Positions 12,189 through 23,349 of a stretch of DNA of 64,000 nt are shown one piece after another. The stretch lies in the NCBI GenBank assembly GCA_020747015.1, contig JAGTJM010000010.1, positions 620,001 through 684,000 of the forward strand, written 5' to 3'. Source of the stretch: Pyrenochaeta sp. MPI-SDFR-AT-0127 (taxonomy: Eukaryota; Ascomycota; Dothideomycetes; Pleosporales; Cucurbitariaceae). Every line of letters starts with the position of its first letter. Position 1 is the stretch's first letter. The notes below the pieces were generated by a model. That model had not been told where the DNA came from, ran no database searches, and worked only from the letters and a program-made list of their open reading frames with translations. The position numbers and the translations under genes were made by a program.

Positions 12189-13255
12189 ATGGCGGCCCTT
12201 ACCAAACAGATGAGCGCTCCAGAAATGAAGAAAAGCCTGGATGTGAAGAAAACACCAATACAGTATCCATTCTGGTTTGGTGGGAGCGCAAGTTGCTTTG
12301 CGACCCTGTTTACGCATCCCTTGGATTTGGGTAAGCCTCCGGTGCTTTGTGAGGAGTTTTCGCTGACAATTGAATAGTTAAGGTACCTTTCTCGCCAATT
12401 ATATCACCAACTCATACTTACAAGCCCAGGTCCGGTTACAAACACAAGCAGCATCCGGCACGCGGTTGAACATGGTGCAAATGTTTAACCATGTTATTAA
12501 GAATGACGGAGCTTTGGGGTTGTACAAGGGCGTATGTTGATACTGCACTTTTATTTATTCTTTGCTAATGTATACACCAGATATCTGCCGCGCAGCTCCG
12601 TCAAGCGACCTATAGTATGACTCGCTTTGGAGTCTACGAAACCCTCAAAGCCCGTGTGACCACTTCCGACTCAAAACCGTCGTTCCTTACACTCGTTGGC
12701 ATGGCTTCAATATCAGGCTTTTTGGGTGGGGTTGCAGGAAACCCGGGAGACATACTCAACGTACGGATGCAGCATGATGCAGCGCTACCGAAAGAGCAGC
12801 GACGGGGCTACAAGCATGCCTTAGACGGAGTTATTCGCATGTCACGCGAAGAAGGTGTAGCAAGCTTGTGGAAAGGAGTATGGCCCAACTCTGCGCGAGC
12901 AGTTTTAATGACTGTTGGGCAATTAGCCACATATGACGGCTTCAAGCGTGTACTTCTGGACTATACGCCACTGGTTGATGGCCTCACGACCCACTTCACC
13001 GCATCCTTTCTTGCGGGATTTGTAGCGACAACGATATGTTCACCCGTAGATGTTATCAAGACTCGCGTCATGAGCTCAAAGGAGCACAAGAGCATAATTA
13101 AACTCGTGACGGAAATCACGAGAGCAGAAGGCCTACGCTGGATGTTCAAGGGCTGGGTACCGAGTTTCATCCGTGTTGGTCCGCATACTGTCCTCACATT
13201 CTTGTTCTTGGAACAACACAAGAAGGTCTACCGACAACTAAAGAGCTTGGACTAG
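12189..13255 (+). CDS. DIC1: Mitochondrial dicarboxylate carrier
   Basis: Inner-membrane SLC25-type exchanger of malate or succinate for phosphate. Exons: 12189-12330, 12378-12382 (five bases), 12430-12531 and 12581-13255, about 307 residues. Three Solcar repeats are visible. The first signature is HPLDLVKVRLQTQ, the second GNPGDILNVRMQ, where Asn replaces the usual basic residue as is typical of dicarboxylate carriers, and the third SPVDVIKTRVM. The tiny second exon supplies the Val-Lys of the first signature. Joining exon 1 directly to exon 3 would shift the frame, so the microexon is needed. The ATG at 12189 gives MAALTKQMSAPEM. Assignment to dicarboxylate rather than oxaloacetate or other carriers rests on the second signature and overall resemblance. 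Confidence 0.92.
12378..12382 (+). other. Five-base microexon of DIC1
   Basis: The bases TTAAG lie between intron 12331-12377 (GTAAGC...AATAG, branch-like CTGACAA) and intron 12383-12429 (GTACCT...CCCAG). Joined to the last G of exon 1 they encode Val-Lys and restore PLDLVKVRLQTQ. Confidence 0.88.
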
Positions 13256-14667
13256 AGGAACGAAGATGAGCTAGTACGGAGATGTGAGCATTTGTGTTCG
13301 AAAACCCCGTTTGATACCATGTGGGCGGAGTTTGTTACTATTTTTCATAATTTCGTGCAATCGTCTGAGCATATGAGGCGTTGTAGAAGGCCAGGGTACC
13401 TAGATGCAGCAAGTGTGCCCATATCAAGAATTAAACACATCACACTTCAGTATTATTTTGCTGTGCCTTGCTTTATGCCCGGTCAGAATTTTTCCTGAGC
13501 ACCATCATCGATAACTTCTGCGGTTCATACATTTTATTTTGTGCTTGGGAAGTCGACGTAACTAGAATCACGCAAGGACATTCTTTGTGATCGTCGACAA
13601 CCAGAGGCACGAGACAACCGAGGAGAAAAACAAGATGAAGATACGTTCCGTGTTGAGGAACACAGGCATAACCAAGATTTGTGGTATTGGTAGGGGCAAT
13701 TATGCACGTGTAGACGACGTTCGTACATTGAATCAGGGTTTTTAGGGTGAAGGTGTCCGGACGACAGTTTCGCGTCGAGGGTATGATTACCCAAGCTGGG
13801 ATGATACAGGGTGAGCATATTCCAGTCACATAGCTGAAGGAGCGTGCTTATTCAATGACCGAAGCAGGTTACGGTCAGGTTGCGGACATACCAATACCTA
13901 CTGACAATCCTGGCTGACTAGCGTTGGGTGTGAAACTTTTCCGGGCTTCCAATGTAAGTCAGTGCGCGTAAAGGAATATAGCAGAGAGGAATTTTAAGGA
14001 AACTCAGATAACTAATCTTTTGATGGCAGTATTCATAGCCGTGGAAAGAGGATAAAGCCTACAAAATGCCTGATAATGTAAATGCCGATATGATACAAAG
14101 AGCATTGTCAAGGTTGGCCTCACTAATTTAATGAACCTAATGTAAAAGGTTTCATACTCATTAATATATCTGGCGTGTCGGAAGTGAGAAGAACCATGTT
14201 AGAATGGTGAGAGCAGGATGAAGAGTAAGGCGTGAACGGGAGATCAAAAGTCAACACAGAAGTCTAGCTGCAACCGCCCATGCCGGTAGAAGCAACAAAA
14301 TGCTTTGTCAATACAACATCTTGGTATGAAGAAAAACCTTGAACATAACGAAGGACCAAGGCAGCCATCACAGCGGCACGTACGGATTCATATTTAGAAC
14401 GAAAAGTGTGCTTATATCGGCGTATGTTGCACGAAACCAAAGTCCAGCGACTTGTTAACACAATCTATATCTGTTTCTTTGGCCGTTAACCATATCTCAC
14501 CCGTAGCTTGTTTACCTTCTCACTCCTTACCTATCATCTCCATTCACCTAGACTACATTTCCGTGTCTGCGAAGTCCCAGCTCCCTTCTTGTGGTCCCCT
14601 TCAGCCCTCTCTTCCTCCTCCAAATATCCTTCCTCTCAACCAACTTTCTGACGCTCTTCTTTCGTCT
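13256..14667. other. Intergenic, no gene seen
   Basis: AT-leaning region between the 3' ends of DIC1 and the PrpF-type gene. The open frames at 13473-13829 overlap on the same strand and carry no motif. Confidence 0.55.
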
Positions 14668-14861
14668 ATGCAGCGACTGGGTCTAGCGATTCCAATATTT
14701 ATCTTAGCTAGTCTGCTTTCTTGCGCGTGAGTTGGCTACTATCATCTACCTCTGACCGCTCCGCTTCTGAAACATCCTCACTAAATAGATGTGAGGTGCT
14801 CTGCCCTCTGTTCTCAAGGACGAAAGCCAGACCTAGAGAATGTCTACCATTGCTACCATAG
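14668..14861 (+). CDS. Possible tiny secreted peptide, antisense to PrpF 3' end
   Basis: A CT-rich leader precedes ATG at 14668, which encodes MQRLGLAIPIFILASLLSC, a good signal-peptide shape. A GTGAGT donor follows at 14727 and an AATAG acceptor at 14787-14788. Splicing gives a 43-residue product with several Cys. It overlaps the PrpF coding end on the other strand, so either this peptide or the exact PrpF C-terminus may be spurious. No homology is recognised. Confidence 0.2.
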
Positions 14862-16225
14862 CTGACATTCGCTTCATCGCTGACCTCTCCATTGTCAGTC
14901 CAAAACGTAGTTCCTTCGAACAGTCTTTTCGCGGTCCTATACACGGTCGCACTAATGGGCACTACTTTATCCTGCTCGTCCATAGTTGCATTGACTTGTA
15001 TTCGACCACTCGCATGCCCAATGGTGATTGCATTCTCCATGACCGGTTCAAAACCTAGCAGCTGCTCCACGATCGTCCCAGGTATACGAGCAGCAACCGC
15101 TGTGGTCAAGGCTGCTGTTAGAGGGATTGCACGGTGCGGTTGGTTATCTGACAAAAATCGAATCACGATGTCCATATGTGGAGTTTTGAGAGTTTTTCCA
15201 GAGAGAACGGGGTGTGTAGAAGATCGAGAGACAAGTCCGATCTTAGGAATCGTCCGGGGAACTTGGTCCTCGGTCGGGACAATACCCATTGCTACAGCTG
15301 CGGCTCTGCGTACATGCTCAAGTAGAGCGAGTTTATCGGGGAGCTTGTTGAAATCATTTGGAAGGATGGTACCATCCACGCCGATATCGTCTGCGCGAAT
15401 GAAAATTGCTGGATTTGCGCCGTCCACACAGGAGACTTCGTAGCCGGCAATGTTGTCCACTCTATTGCCAGTTGGGAGTACTTTGCCAGTCTTGCTACCA
15501 TATGGACGCTTAAAATCTAACTTGATCTTCGATCCATTCCCGGTGACGCCGTCGATTGTATAATCGCCTACAACAGCAGCTTGTCCACCACAGACTTCGA
15601 ATGTCGAGTTGATCAACTTTCCTGTATTAGTGTTCCGTATCCTAACCGTGACCTCTCCATCACCCTGGTCGTACAATTGTGGCGACAATAGACCAGCATT
15701 GTACGCGTAGGGACCAATGGCACTACTCATGTTCCCACAATTGCCGGCAATGTCCACTTCATCATTCTCAATGCCTAGCCCTACAAATGTGTAGTCAATG
15801 TCCAATTGGTCATCTCCACTTTGCGATTCTTCTTTCTGAGCTTGGGCAGCTTCTGCCGACGCTCTCGCAGCGTCGATACCTCCATGTTTAGCCTGAAAGC
15901 GGAGAGCACGTTCCTCATCAACGAGCCTTCTGCCAAAAGGTTCAACAAGACAGATCTTGCTGAGACTCGATATTCCCGCACCCATGCCATCAAGTTGCCG
16001 TCCATAGGGGTCGCCACTGCCCATGATCTGGCGGAAAATAGAAGGCCATTGTGCACGATCTCTAGGTAGACACTGAGGCTGTATGATTACCGCTCGAGAT
16101 GTGCCCCCGCGGTAGTACGCTGCCTCGATAGGCTTCTGAAGTGGTCCAGAAGATGGGATGGTTTCATGTCTAGAGCGCGAGAGGTGTGAGCCAATGCGGA
16201 GGGAAAAGGAGGATGAAGGACGCAT
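14708..16225 (-). CDS. PrpF/DUF453-family isomerase
   Basis: Single-exon gene of about 505 residues starting at the ATG at 16225. It has the two-lobed PrpF fold signs: EAAYYRGGTSRAVI near the N-terminus (the Cys of some members is Gly-Thr-Ser here), IMGSGDPYGRQLDGMG, and DIAGNCGNMSSAIGPYA with the Cys of the second half. Known members are 2-methylaconitate cis-trans isomerase (PrpF), methylitaconate isomerase and 4-oxalomesaconate tautomerase, all double-bond shifting enzymes of tricarboxylates. Fungal members are poorly characterised and no methylcitrate-cycle gene lies nearby, so the substrate is unknown. The N-terminal 35 residues (Ser/Arg-rich) could be a mitochondrial presequence. The last 30 residues are charged and lie beyond the usual family end. 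Confidence 0.88.
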   Translation of the reverse strand: MRPSSSFSLRIGSHLSRSRHETIPSSGPLQKPIEAAYYRGGTSRAVIIQPQCLPRDRAQWPSIFRQIMGSGDPYGRQLDGMGAGISSLSKICLVEPFGRRLVDEERALRFQAKHGGIDAARASAEAAQAQKEESQSGDDQLDIDYTFVGLGIENDEVDIAGNCGNMSSAIGPYAYNAGLLSPQLYDQGDGEVTVRIRNTNTGKLINSTFEVCGGQAAVVGDYTIDGVTGNGSKIKLDFKRPYGSKTGKVLPTGNRVDNIAGYEVSCVDGANPAIFIRADDIGVDGTILPNDFNKLPDKLALLEHVRRAAAVAMGIVPTEDQVPRTIPKIGLVSRSSTHPVLSGKTLKTPHMDIVIRFLSDNQPHRAIPLTAALTTAVAARIPGTIVEQLLGFEPVMENAITIGHASGRIQVNATMDEQDKVVPISATVYRTAKRLFEGTTFWTDNGEVSDEANVSYGSNGRHSLGLAFVLENRGQSTSHLFSEDVSEAERSEVDDSSQLTRKKAD

Positions 16226-16475
16226 CACGCATCACGTTTCATGTCACTGATTTTCTATGAAGCATGTTAAAGGTGTAGTCAGAATGGAAATGTTCGGAAC
16301 CGAAACCGAGGCTGGACCCTGCTTTCCGGCGCACTGACCCGCTGTGAAGCCATCACCAGCTCTGAAATTTTCTGAGAAGTTTCTACATCATCGCCCTCAT
16401 CACTCTACACATATACCTCCACCTTGTAAGGCTCGCTCCATCCTTAATCTCCCGTATCACATTACACATATCGCA

Positions 16476-17234
16476 ATGCTGCAACGAACAATTCTTCGCG
16501 CCTCAAGACAGGCTGCCCGCCGAACACCAGCCTTTGCGCCTCTGAGGCAGCAACTAAACGTCACAAGAGCAGCTGCCTCACCCGCCATCCGATGGTATTC
16601 AGACGCCCCAGCAGCGAAAGAAGGTGAGGCAGCTGAGAAGAAGGATGATACGTCAAGCAATGAGACGACACAATTGAAGGAGCAAGTGGAGAAGAAAGAC
16701 AAGGAGATTGTTGAGTTAAAGGTATGTCTAGCAAAGCAGATTATCGTGTTACCATAATGAAGCCTGAATCTTGGGATAATTGTGCTAATAATTATGCAGG
16801 ATAAGTATCTCCGCTCCGTAGCCGACTTCCGTAATCTTCAAGAACGCACAAAACGCGAAACCCAAGCCGCGAAAGACTTCGCCATCCAACGCTTTGCCCG
16901 GGATCTTGTCGAGTCTGTCGACAATCTGGACCGCGCTCTCGGCACTGTTCCGGCTGAGAAGCTCAAAGGCGACAATAAAGATTTAATCGCCCTGCATGAC
17001 GGCATCAAGATGACGGATACCATATTAATCAACACATTGAAGAAGCATGGTTTGGAGCGCTTTGACCCATCAGAGGCGGGTGAGAAGTTTGACCCCAACA
17101 TCCATGAAGCGGTTTTCCAGGCGCCACAGCCGGATAAAGAGGATGGTAGCTGTTTCCACACGCAGCAGAAGGGGTTCAAGCTTAATGGGCGAGTTCTGAG
17201 GCCTGCGAAGGTCGGCGTGGTCAAGAACGCTTAG
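16476..17234 (+). CDS. MGE1: Mitochondrial GrpE, nucleotide exchange factor of Hsp70
   Basis: Releases ADP from matrix Hsp70 in protein import and folding. Exons 16476-16721 and 16800-17234, about 226 residues, a normal length. The N-terminus MLQRTILRASRQAARR is a clear presequence. It is followed by an acidic linker, a long coiled coil (ETTQLKEQVEKKDKEIVELK and on through the intron join), the DFRNLQERTKRE helix and the C-terminal beta wing ending RPAKVGVVKNA. The intron has a GTATGT donor and TGCAG acceptor in phase 0. Divergent from the PrpF gene with 250 bases between starts. Confidence 0.96.
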
Positions 17235-17726
17235 ACTTTTAGGTCTACCTCGAATCTCGCGCACGGACAGGCGTTCTACCCTGTTCTTACATCACTCGCA
17301 TCTGTATGAATATTTCGATTCCGCAATATGTCTGGTTGACTACATCCTGCTACACTCCGGCACGATAACATTGGGCGTGGCGTTTCTTGTGTCACCATTT
17401 GACACACATCTTTCTGGACGTGTATATGTATATTCCCCTCTCACGCATTCAAAAGTAGAGCAACGAAATGGGTGCTCCTGTATATTAGTAATATTAGCCA
17501 TGACGGAAAAAGGCTCTACCATGATGATATGTACCAGGTAGACAGGAATAGCAAAGAATTTGCTTCAACTCTATGTCTTTTGAGTCTGTGTTCGGTTTCA
17601 AGACTCGAGTCATTCAAGATGTGCCGCATTTTCAGCAGCTCTCAGCTTGTGTCGCCCTCCCTTTTAGAACGCCGCTTATGCAATGTTTTACAGTCCATCA
17701 ATAGCCCTTCGCATGTACAGGCCAAA
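17235..17726. other. Convergent 3' region, no gene seen
   Basis: Shared downstream region of MGE1 and RPB3. No coding signal. Confidence 0.6.
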
Positions 17727-18860
17727 CTACCAATTCTGCCCGTAAGGCGTAGCACCATATGGTGTTGTTCCGCCTTGCGCCGCACCACCTGCACCTCCCC
17801 ACTGACTTGCGCCACCATAACCGCCAGCAGGCGTGTACCCACCATCTGCAACACCATAGCCAGCGCCGTTCATCGTTGGACTTTGCGCACCGCCAAAGTC
17901 CACGCCGTCTGGGCCTCCTGCACCGCCAGAAAGTTCCATAATGATGCCTGCCAGCTTCTCCTGGAGAACGGTGATGCCTTTGGTCACTATTTGGTCAGGA
18001 TCGAGACCTCCGACAGTTTCCACGTCGTAGAAGAAGCGAGTTGGGACTGCGTCGTAGTTGAAGGGTTCGTCGGGGTTTGGGGGACCGCCGTCGAGGTTGA
18101 TGCGCTCTTCATCTTTGGGCCTAGACACTATTTGTCAGATATCGAAGGTTTGGCGCAGCCATTTTTGAACATACCACTCTTTCTCTGGATCCTCTTCGAA
18201 CCAGTAATCCAGATGATGCAACTTGTTCGCTGGATCGTACTCGAATCCTATGGCTGCACTCGGCGCCCACTTCGCATGCTCCTTCGCGATCCCCTTCTTA
18301 GCAATGCACCGCATGTTTATCGCCTGGCCTCTCCTCAACTTTACAATACAACTGCCTGTGCCCATATCATCTGTAATGACCGGCCTGCCGACCTCATCAT
18401 TCGGCCTATTGCTCTCAATCACCAAGTCTCGCGCATACACCTTCATGATCTCGCTGCCTGTGCATTTCGCATTCAGCGTAAGTACTACAGAGCAATTGTC
18501 GCAATATCCTTCACAGTCGCAGTCGCGCGAATACAGTAAATCGTCCACGCCCTTTGATGATAGTGGGATGAGGCCGAGACGGTGACATACGAACTCGTCA
18601 GCAAGGACGGATGTGTTGTCAAGCACTTCTACGACATCGATGGCGAGTGTGGGGATCTCGGCGAGCATAACCCGCCGCAGCGAATTTGCGGTCTCGAGGT
18701 TGAAGTTCTGGACGATGAAGTTGGCGCGCTGGTTATCGGCCTAGTCGTCATGGCTGTGTTAGTATGGCGATGGCCTTGAAGACTTTGAGCACAAACAAAG
18801 TGGGCGGTGTACCTGGAGGAAGCGCACGTTGATTGCGCCGCCTTCTGGGTCGTAATCCAT
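17727..18860 (-). CDS. RPB3: RNA polymerase II subunit 3
   Basis: Alpha-like subunit that pairs with Rpb11 to seed polymerase II assembly in the nucleus. Exons 18860-18813, 18740-18175 and 18120-17727, about 335 residues. Starts MDYDPEGGAINVRFLQ, then NSLRRVMLAEIPTLAIDVVE, the alpha-motif dimerisation region. A zinc-binding cluster follows at Cys90, Cys92, Cys96 and Cys99 (CDCEGYCDNC). The second join (TG|G) restores EKEWPKDEERINL. The C-terminus is a Gly/Ala/Tyr-rich tail (repeats like GGYGGASQWGG), variable in fungi. All splice joins keep phase, so the model is firm. Confidence 0.97.
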
Positions 18861-20504
18861 CGCGTACTGGTTTCTAAGGCGCGAGGGCTGAGCGAGTGGA
18901 AATTTCTGGAGGGAGCCGAGATGCTAGTGCGACTCAAGTGGCAGGCGCAGAGCGACGTGTTGGTGGATGTGGTGGAGTGTGGTGCTAGCTAAGGTTGATA
19001 CCAATCCAGAGATTCTTTGGTGAGAGGCGCCATGGCTCACGATTTCCCCGAAGTCTGCTAGTCCATATGCGGCGAGGAGTCTGCCTGTGCCACACTTACG
19101 CCACACACGCAAGAGAAGGAACTGGAATGCTAGGTAGACTGCTCGTCACGACACTGCCCAGATCTGCTTGATATGTAATGCGGTCCAGGCTAATCCATGA
19201 CTGCAAACGTTGCTAGAGATACCTGATATCCGAGTCGTCGCTTCTGGGAAAGGGAGCCCTTGGAAGAACTGATTCACCTTTCGTCAGCATATTATTACCA
19301 CGGCTCGTAGAATGGCTCGCCATGGAGCAAATCTCTTGGATTAGATATGTAAAGTTCAACGCAAGCTTGGGAGCCCAAAAAAGTCAATATCAGGTAACTG
19401 TTACGACCATGAGCATGCCAAAACTGCCCGCCAAGAATGATTTGTTACATCAGAGAAGACATAACATATTTGGTAGTCAGATCACGATTGTTTGCCTTTG
19501 AAAGGGCTGCGCGTATTACTGTCGTGAGAGATTTAAACAAAGGCACGATCAGGTGCGTCGATCTCAAGGCTCTCCAACCCCCTTAGCATACACGCACTTC
19601 GAGACGCTCACGAGACTGCGTGACTATCATTTAGCCTTGCGGTACATGCGCGTTAAGATAAAGGATAGCCAAGCATGCATTCCAAGCATCATCCTACCCA
19701 GGCGTGCCGCAAACGGTCCGCTGCAACAAAAAGGCGAAGCAGTATATCCGCTGACAAAGTCCGAAGGAGACAGTTATGTGACCAAGAGCGCCTATGGCTA
19801 TGTCACAAGTGGGCTGACCTGCTCAGGCTACCTCCTGTTGCATCGCCATAACACGTACGGCGCAACACAGGTAGCAAGATAAATAAGTGAAAAATTGAGA
19901 AGTGCATCGTCTCGAGACTCCATCCATTCAGCCTGCCCAGTCGACAAGAAAGCGGACCCAACCCGAGTGCATATGGTGTGGTCCGCAACATGGATGAGCT
20001 AGCGACTAGACTCAATGCTTGCTAAGAAAACAAGCAATACATGGGTGATATTGGAACCTCCGAGACACCGATTGAGACTCCTGTTGGAGGCTGAGCGCAC
20101 CTGTCAAAGGCGGGTCATTCATCGGCGAGGCGCAGAAAGCCTTCTCCTTTTCACTGCGGATGGTGACCTCGTCAGTATTCAATAGTTGACGCGTTTCCGC
20201 CGAGGTCCGCAAGCCCCTTAGAGCACCTTGCGTTGAGGAGAGACGGCGGGGCAGTGCACTTCGAATGCCCAGCTGGCCAGAAGTCGCACGAAAGGACTTG
20301 CAAGCGGTTGGTGATGCCGGACCTGCCCTAGGCTTGGCATTATTGGGGCAGTGCTCGGTATGTCCTGGTTGCGGTAACTGGAACGAACAACCGCCGACGG
20401 AAGGCGACTTTTGATATAAGACACACGCTGTCTCTGGCTCACTCTTCTACTCACAACAGCAACTTACAAGACAGATATTACAACGCACCTCCTCGCGCAT
20501 CCAT
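18861..20504. other. Intergenic, no gene seen
   Basis: Divergent region between RPB3 and the calcipressin gene, 1.6 kb. The 109-codon frame at 19553-19882 shows no motif or family resemblance. Confidence 0.55.
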
Positions 20505-21358
20505 ATGACCGCAAACATGCAGGCAACGATCCCATCACCACAACGCTCCCGGGCGTCATCGCGATCCAAATCGCCACTTTCTCTCGACCTTTCAGACCTT
20601 CCACCGCTGGTCGAGCCCTCGCCGCCGTCAAATACCCTCATCATTACAGTATGTACGCCTTTCCATCGAATCAGCGACAAAGCTAACAGTTGCTGCAGAA
20701 TCTCCTTGCACCCGAAATCTTCGAGTTCTCCACCCTCACCGAGATCCGCGAAACAATAGATCAACATGCAAAGGTTCACACCTGGGCTCCTCTCAAGTCG
20801 TTCCGCCGCATCGTAGTCTCCTTCTTTGACATCGAGTCTGCGATACAGATACGGCAAACCCTTGATGGCGAGCAACTTATGGGCTATCGTATTCGCGTGT
20901 ATTTTGGCTTGAACACACCGCTGAACCCGTCTGACCAGCATCTTGCGCTCCCGAAATCAGACAGGCTGTTCTTCATCTCGCCACCCCCATCGCCCCCCAT
21001 GGGTTGGGAAATGAAGGAGGAAGATGCGCCAAACAAGCTCGTCCACGCCGAAGATCTTGCAGCAGCACTAGCACGACTACACGCACATTCTAGCCATGAC
21101 GCACATTCACCTGTTTCTGATTTCGGAAACAGTCCGATCACCAGGAGGCGGACTGGCAGCACAACAGTCGTCTATCACCCTGAAGACCATGGTGATTCGC
21201 CCAATCTTCCAGCCATATCAGTTGAAGACACAACAGAAACACCTGAGCCGATGACTCCAATCGATGCAATGGAGGGCATAGAGGGGCCCATCGCCTCTCA
21301 AAAGGCACAGGGCAAGACTGTCAGCACTGCGCGGCCGCCTGTCGAGTTCATGCACTAG
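20505..21358 (+). CDS. RCN1: Calcipressin, calcineurin regulator
   Basis: Binds and modulates calcineurin in calcium signalling. Exons 20505-20648 and 20699-21358, about 267 residues. An RRM-like fold follows the Ser/Pro-rich N-terminus (NTLIIT, then LTEIRETIDQHAK and RRIVVSFFDIESAIQIRQTL). The family signature LFFISPPPSPPMGWE lies at residues 138-152; its serines are normally phosphorylated by GSK3-type and MAP kinases. The C-terminus is acidic and ends TARPPVEFMH, in the position of the calcineurin-docking tail. The intron has GTATGT and TGCAG ends. Length is in the range of fungal calcipressins. Confidence 0.9.
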
Positions 21359-22041
21359 GCTTCTTCCTCCTTCATTCCTTTTCATTTTTCCTTTTCTTCG
21401 TCCGCATCATTCAAAAGCATCATATTGCCAGTCTCAGGGCATTGCATGAACGGCGTTGGCGGCTTGTTAGATTTATCAGAACTCGCTACAGAGTTCCCAA
21501 GTTACGAGGAGCAGGACATCGTTGGCACTGTCCCAGACATCAACTTTCTCACGGTTATGGTTTCGTATGATATCCCATTTAGCATCATAAATACGTTGCA
21601 AAGACCAAAATCAACTATACTATCCTTATCATGTGTCACAATGAAATAAAGATTGAGTGAAGAAAATATGATTACAGCATACACATAACACTATCCGAAG
21701 TTTGACACTGAGAGCCATTCAAGACAGGTTACGGGGGCGAAGCCACCAAGAAACCCACAACAGCTCGTCTATAAAGCTAAGTTAAGCTGGCAAGTAAGAT
21801 TTGTTCGGATTAAAGGCTGAATCTGTATGACTAAAGACAGTTTCCCTGGGATAGCAATTCGAGGATTGAGAGATACATCACGCTAGCACGTGACCATGCC
21901 AAGACATCGGTACAGAGTTTTCCCGCTCTCCGCCCACAGAATCTAAACTAAGCGAAACTCGCGAAAACATTGAATCTCGACTTCTCACGACAATCTACTA
22001 ACGTTGCAGCTTCCCACGGTCATCGAGACGCCGCAGTCAAG
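21359..22041. other. RCN1 3' region and RPS6 promoter / 5' leader
   Basis: No coding signal. A branch site plus acceptor (CTACTAACGTTGCAG, ending near 22009) sits just upstream of the RPS6 ATG, suggesting a 5' leader intron. I could not fix its donor. Confidence 0.5.
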
Positions 22042-22928
22042 ATGAAGCTCAACATCTCCTACCCCAACAATGGAACCCAGAAATTGATCGAGATCGAAGA
22101 TGAGCGCAAGCTCCGTGTCTTCATGGAGCGCCGCATGGGTCAGGAAGTCCCTGGCGACAGCGTCGGTGATGAGTTCAAGGGCTACATCCTCAGGATTACC
22201 GGCGGCAACGACAAGCAGGGTTTCCCGATGAAGCAGGGTGTCATGCACCCTACCCGTGTCCGACTCCTGCTCAGCGAGGGTCACTCTTGCTACCGCCCCC
22301 GTCGCACCGGCGAGCGCAAGAGGAAGTCCGTTCGCGGTTGCATCGTCGGCATGGACCTCGCTGTCCTTGCCGTGAGCATCGTCAAGAAGGGTGATGCTGA
22401 CATTCCCGGCCTCACCGACGTTGTCCACCCCAAGCGTCTCGGTCCCAAGCGCGCAACCAAGATCCGCCGCTTCTTCGGTCTCAGCAAGGAAGATGATGTG
22501 AGTTCTCTCATAGCTTCTTCGCCAACCCTGCTTTTAGCAACGGGTTGAGTCTGAGGACCAATAGCTATATACTTTCTGCATAGGTTTGATACTGACTACC
22601 CATTGCTGTAGGTTCGCAAGTTTGTCATCCGTCGTGAGGTTACCTCCAAGAAGGAGGGCGCAAAGCCCTACACCAAGGCCCCCAAGATCCAGCGTCTGGT
22701 CACTCCTCAGCGTCTCCAGCACAAGCGCCACAGGGTCGCACTCAAGCGCCGCCGCGCGGAAGCTTCCAAGGATGCTGCCGTATGTTATCCTATTCTGTAC
22801 ACATTCAGGCCTCAATACTGATCTTTGCACAGAACGAGTACGCTCAGATTCTCTCCAAGCGCATCGGCGAGGCCAAGGCTGCTCACGACGAGGCCCGCAA
22901 GAGGAGGGCTTCGTCGATGAGGCATTAG
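22042..22928 (+). CDS. RPS6: 40S ribosomal protein S6 (eS6)
   Basis: Small-subunit protein, target of the TOR-S6 kinase pathway. Exons 22042-22497, 22612-22779 and 22833-22928, about 239 residues, the normal size. Starts MKLNISYPNNGTQKLIEIED and continues with FMERRMGQEVPGDSVGDEFK. The basic C-terminal helix ends KRRASSMRH; its RRASS holds the conserved phosphorylation serines. Codon use is strongly C-ending, as expected of a highly expressed gene. The proposed leader intron just upstream is common in fungal ribosomal protein genes. Confidence 0.97.
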
Positions 22929-23349
22929 GAGATAGTTATGAGTGCATGATTAGGTCGTGGAATGATTACATTGGCGTCGGCATGAAAATAAGGTGTGGGC
23001 TCCTGTATCTGAACGAAGAATTCGGGATTTCAGGCATAGGCGCTTCTCATACCACTGACTGCTCCGGGCAGTTGTCTCAATAAACAATTGCATCACTTCA
23101 CGATTTCTCCAATGCATCTTAACCTTTGTCCACAGTCTTCAATAATTCCTCAACACGATATGTACACCTCTCGCGCCCATGTCAAAGCGAGTCGCCAGTG
23201 TACACATGCACGCATGGTTCAGTACACTCCATTCTTATGATCATGTAAAAGTGTTTCTCACTTGGAATGCAGTTCTAAATTGCAGATAGAGGGGAACATG
23301 GAAGGCATTGAAACCAGTCTCGATGAAAGACCAAAAGAGAATGACTACC
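22929..23349. other. Convergent 3' region, no gene seen
   Basis: Region between the ends of RPS6 and AMA1. No coding signal. Confidence 0.6.

Noticed and set aside
13473..13829. 118-codon minus-strand frame between DIC1 and PrpF genes
   Set aside because: Two overlapping frames of similar length occur on the same strand, neither with a motif, which suggests chance openness.
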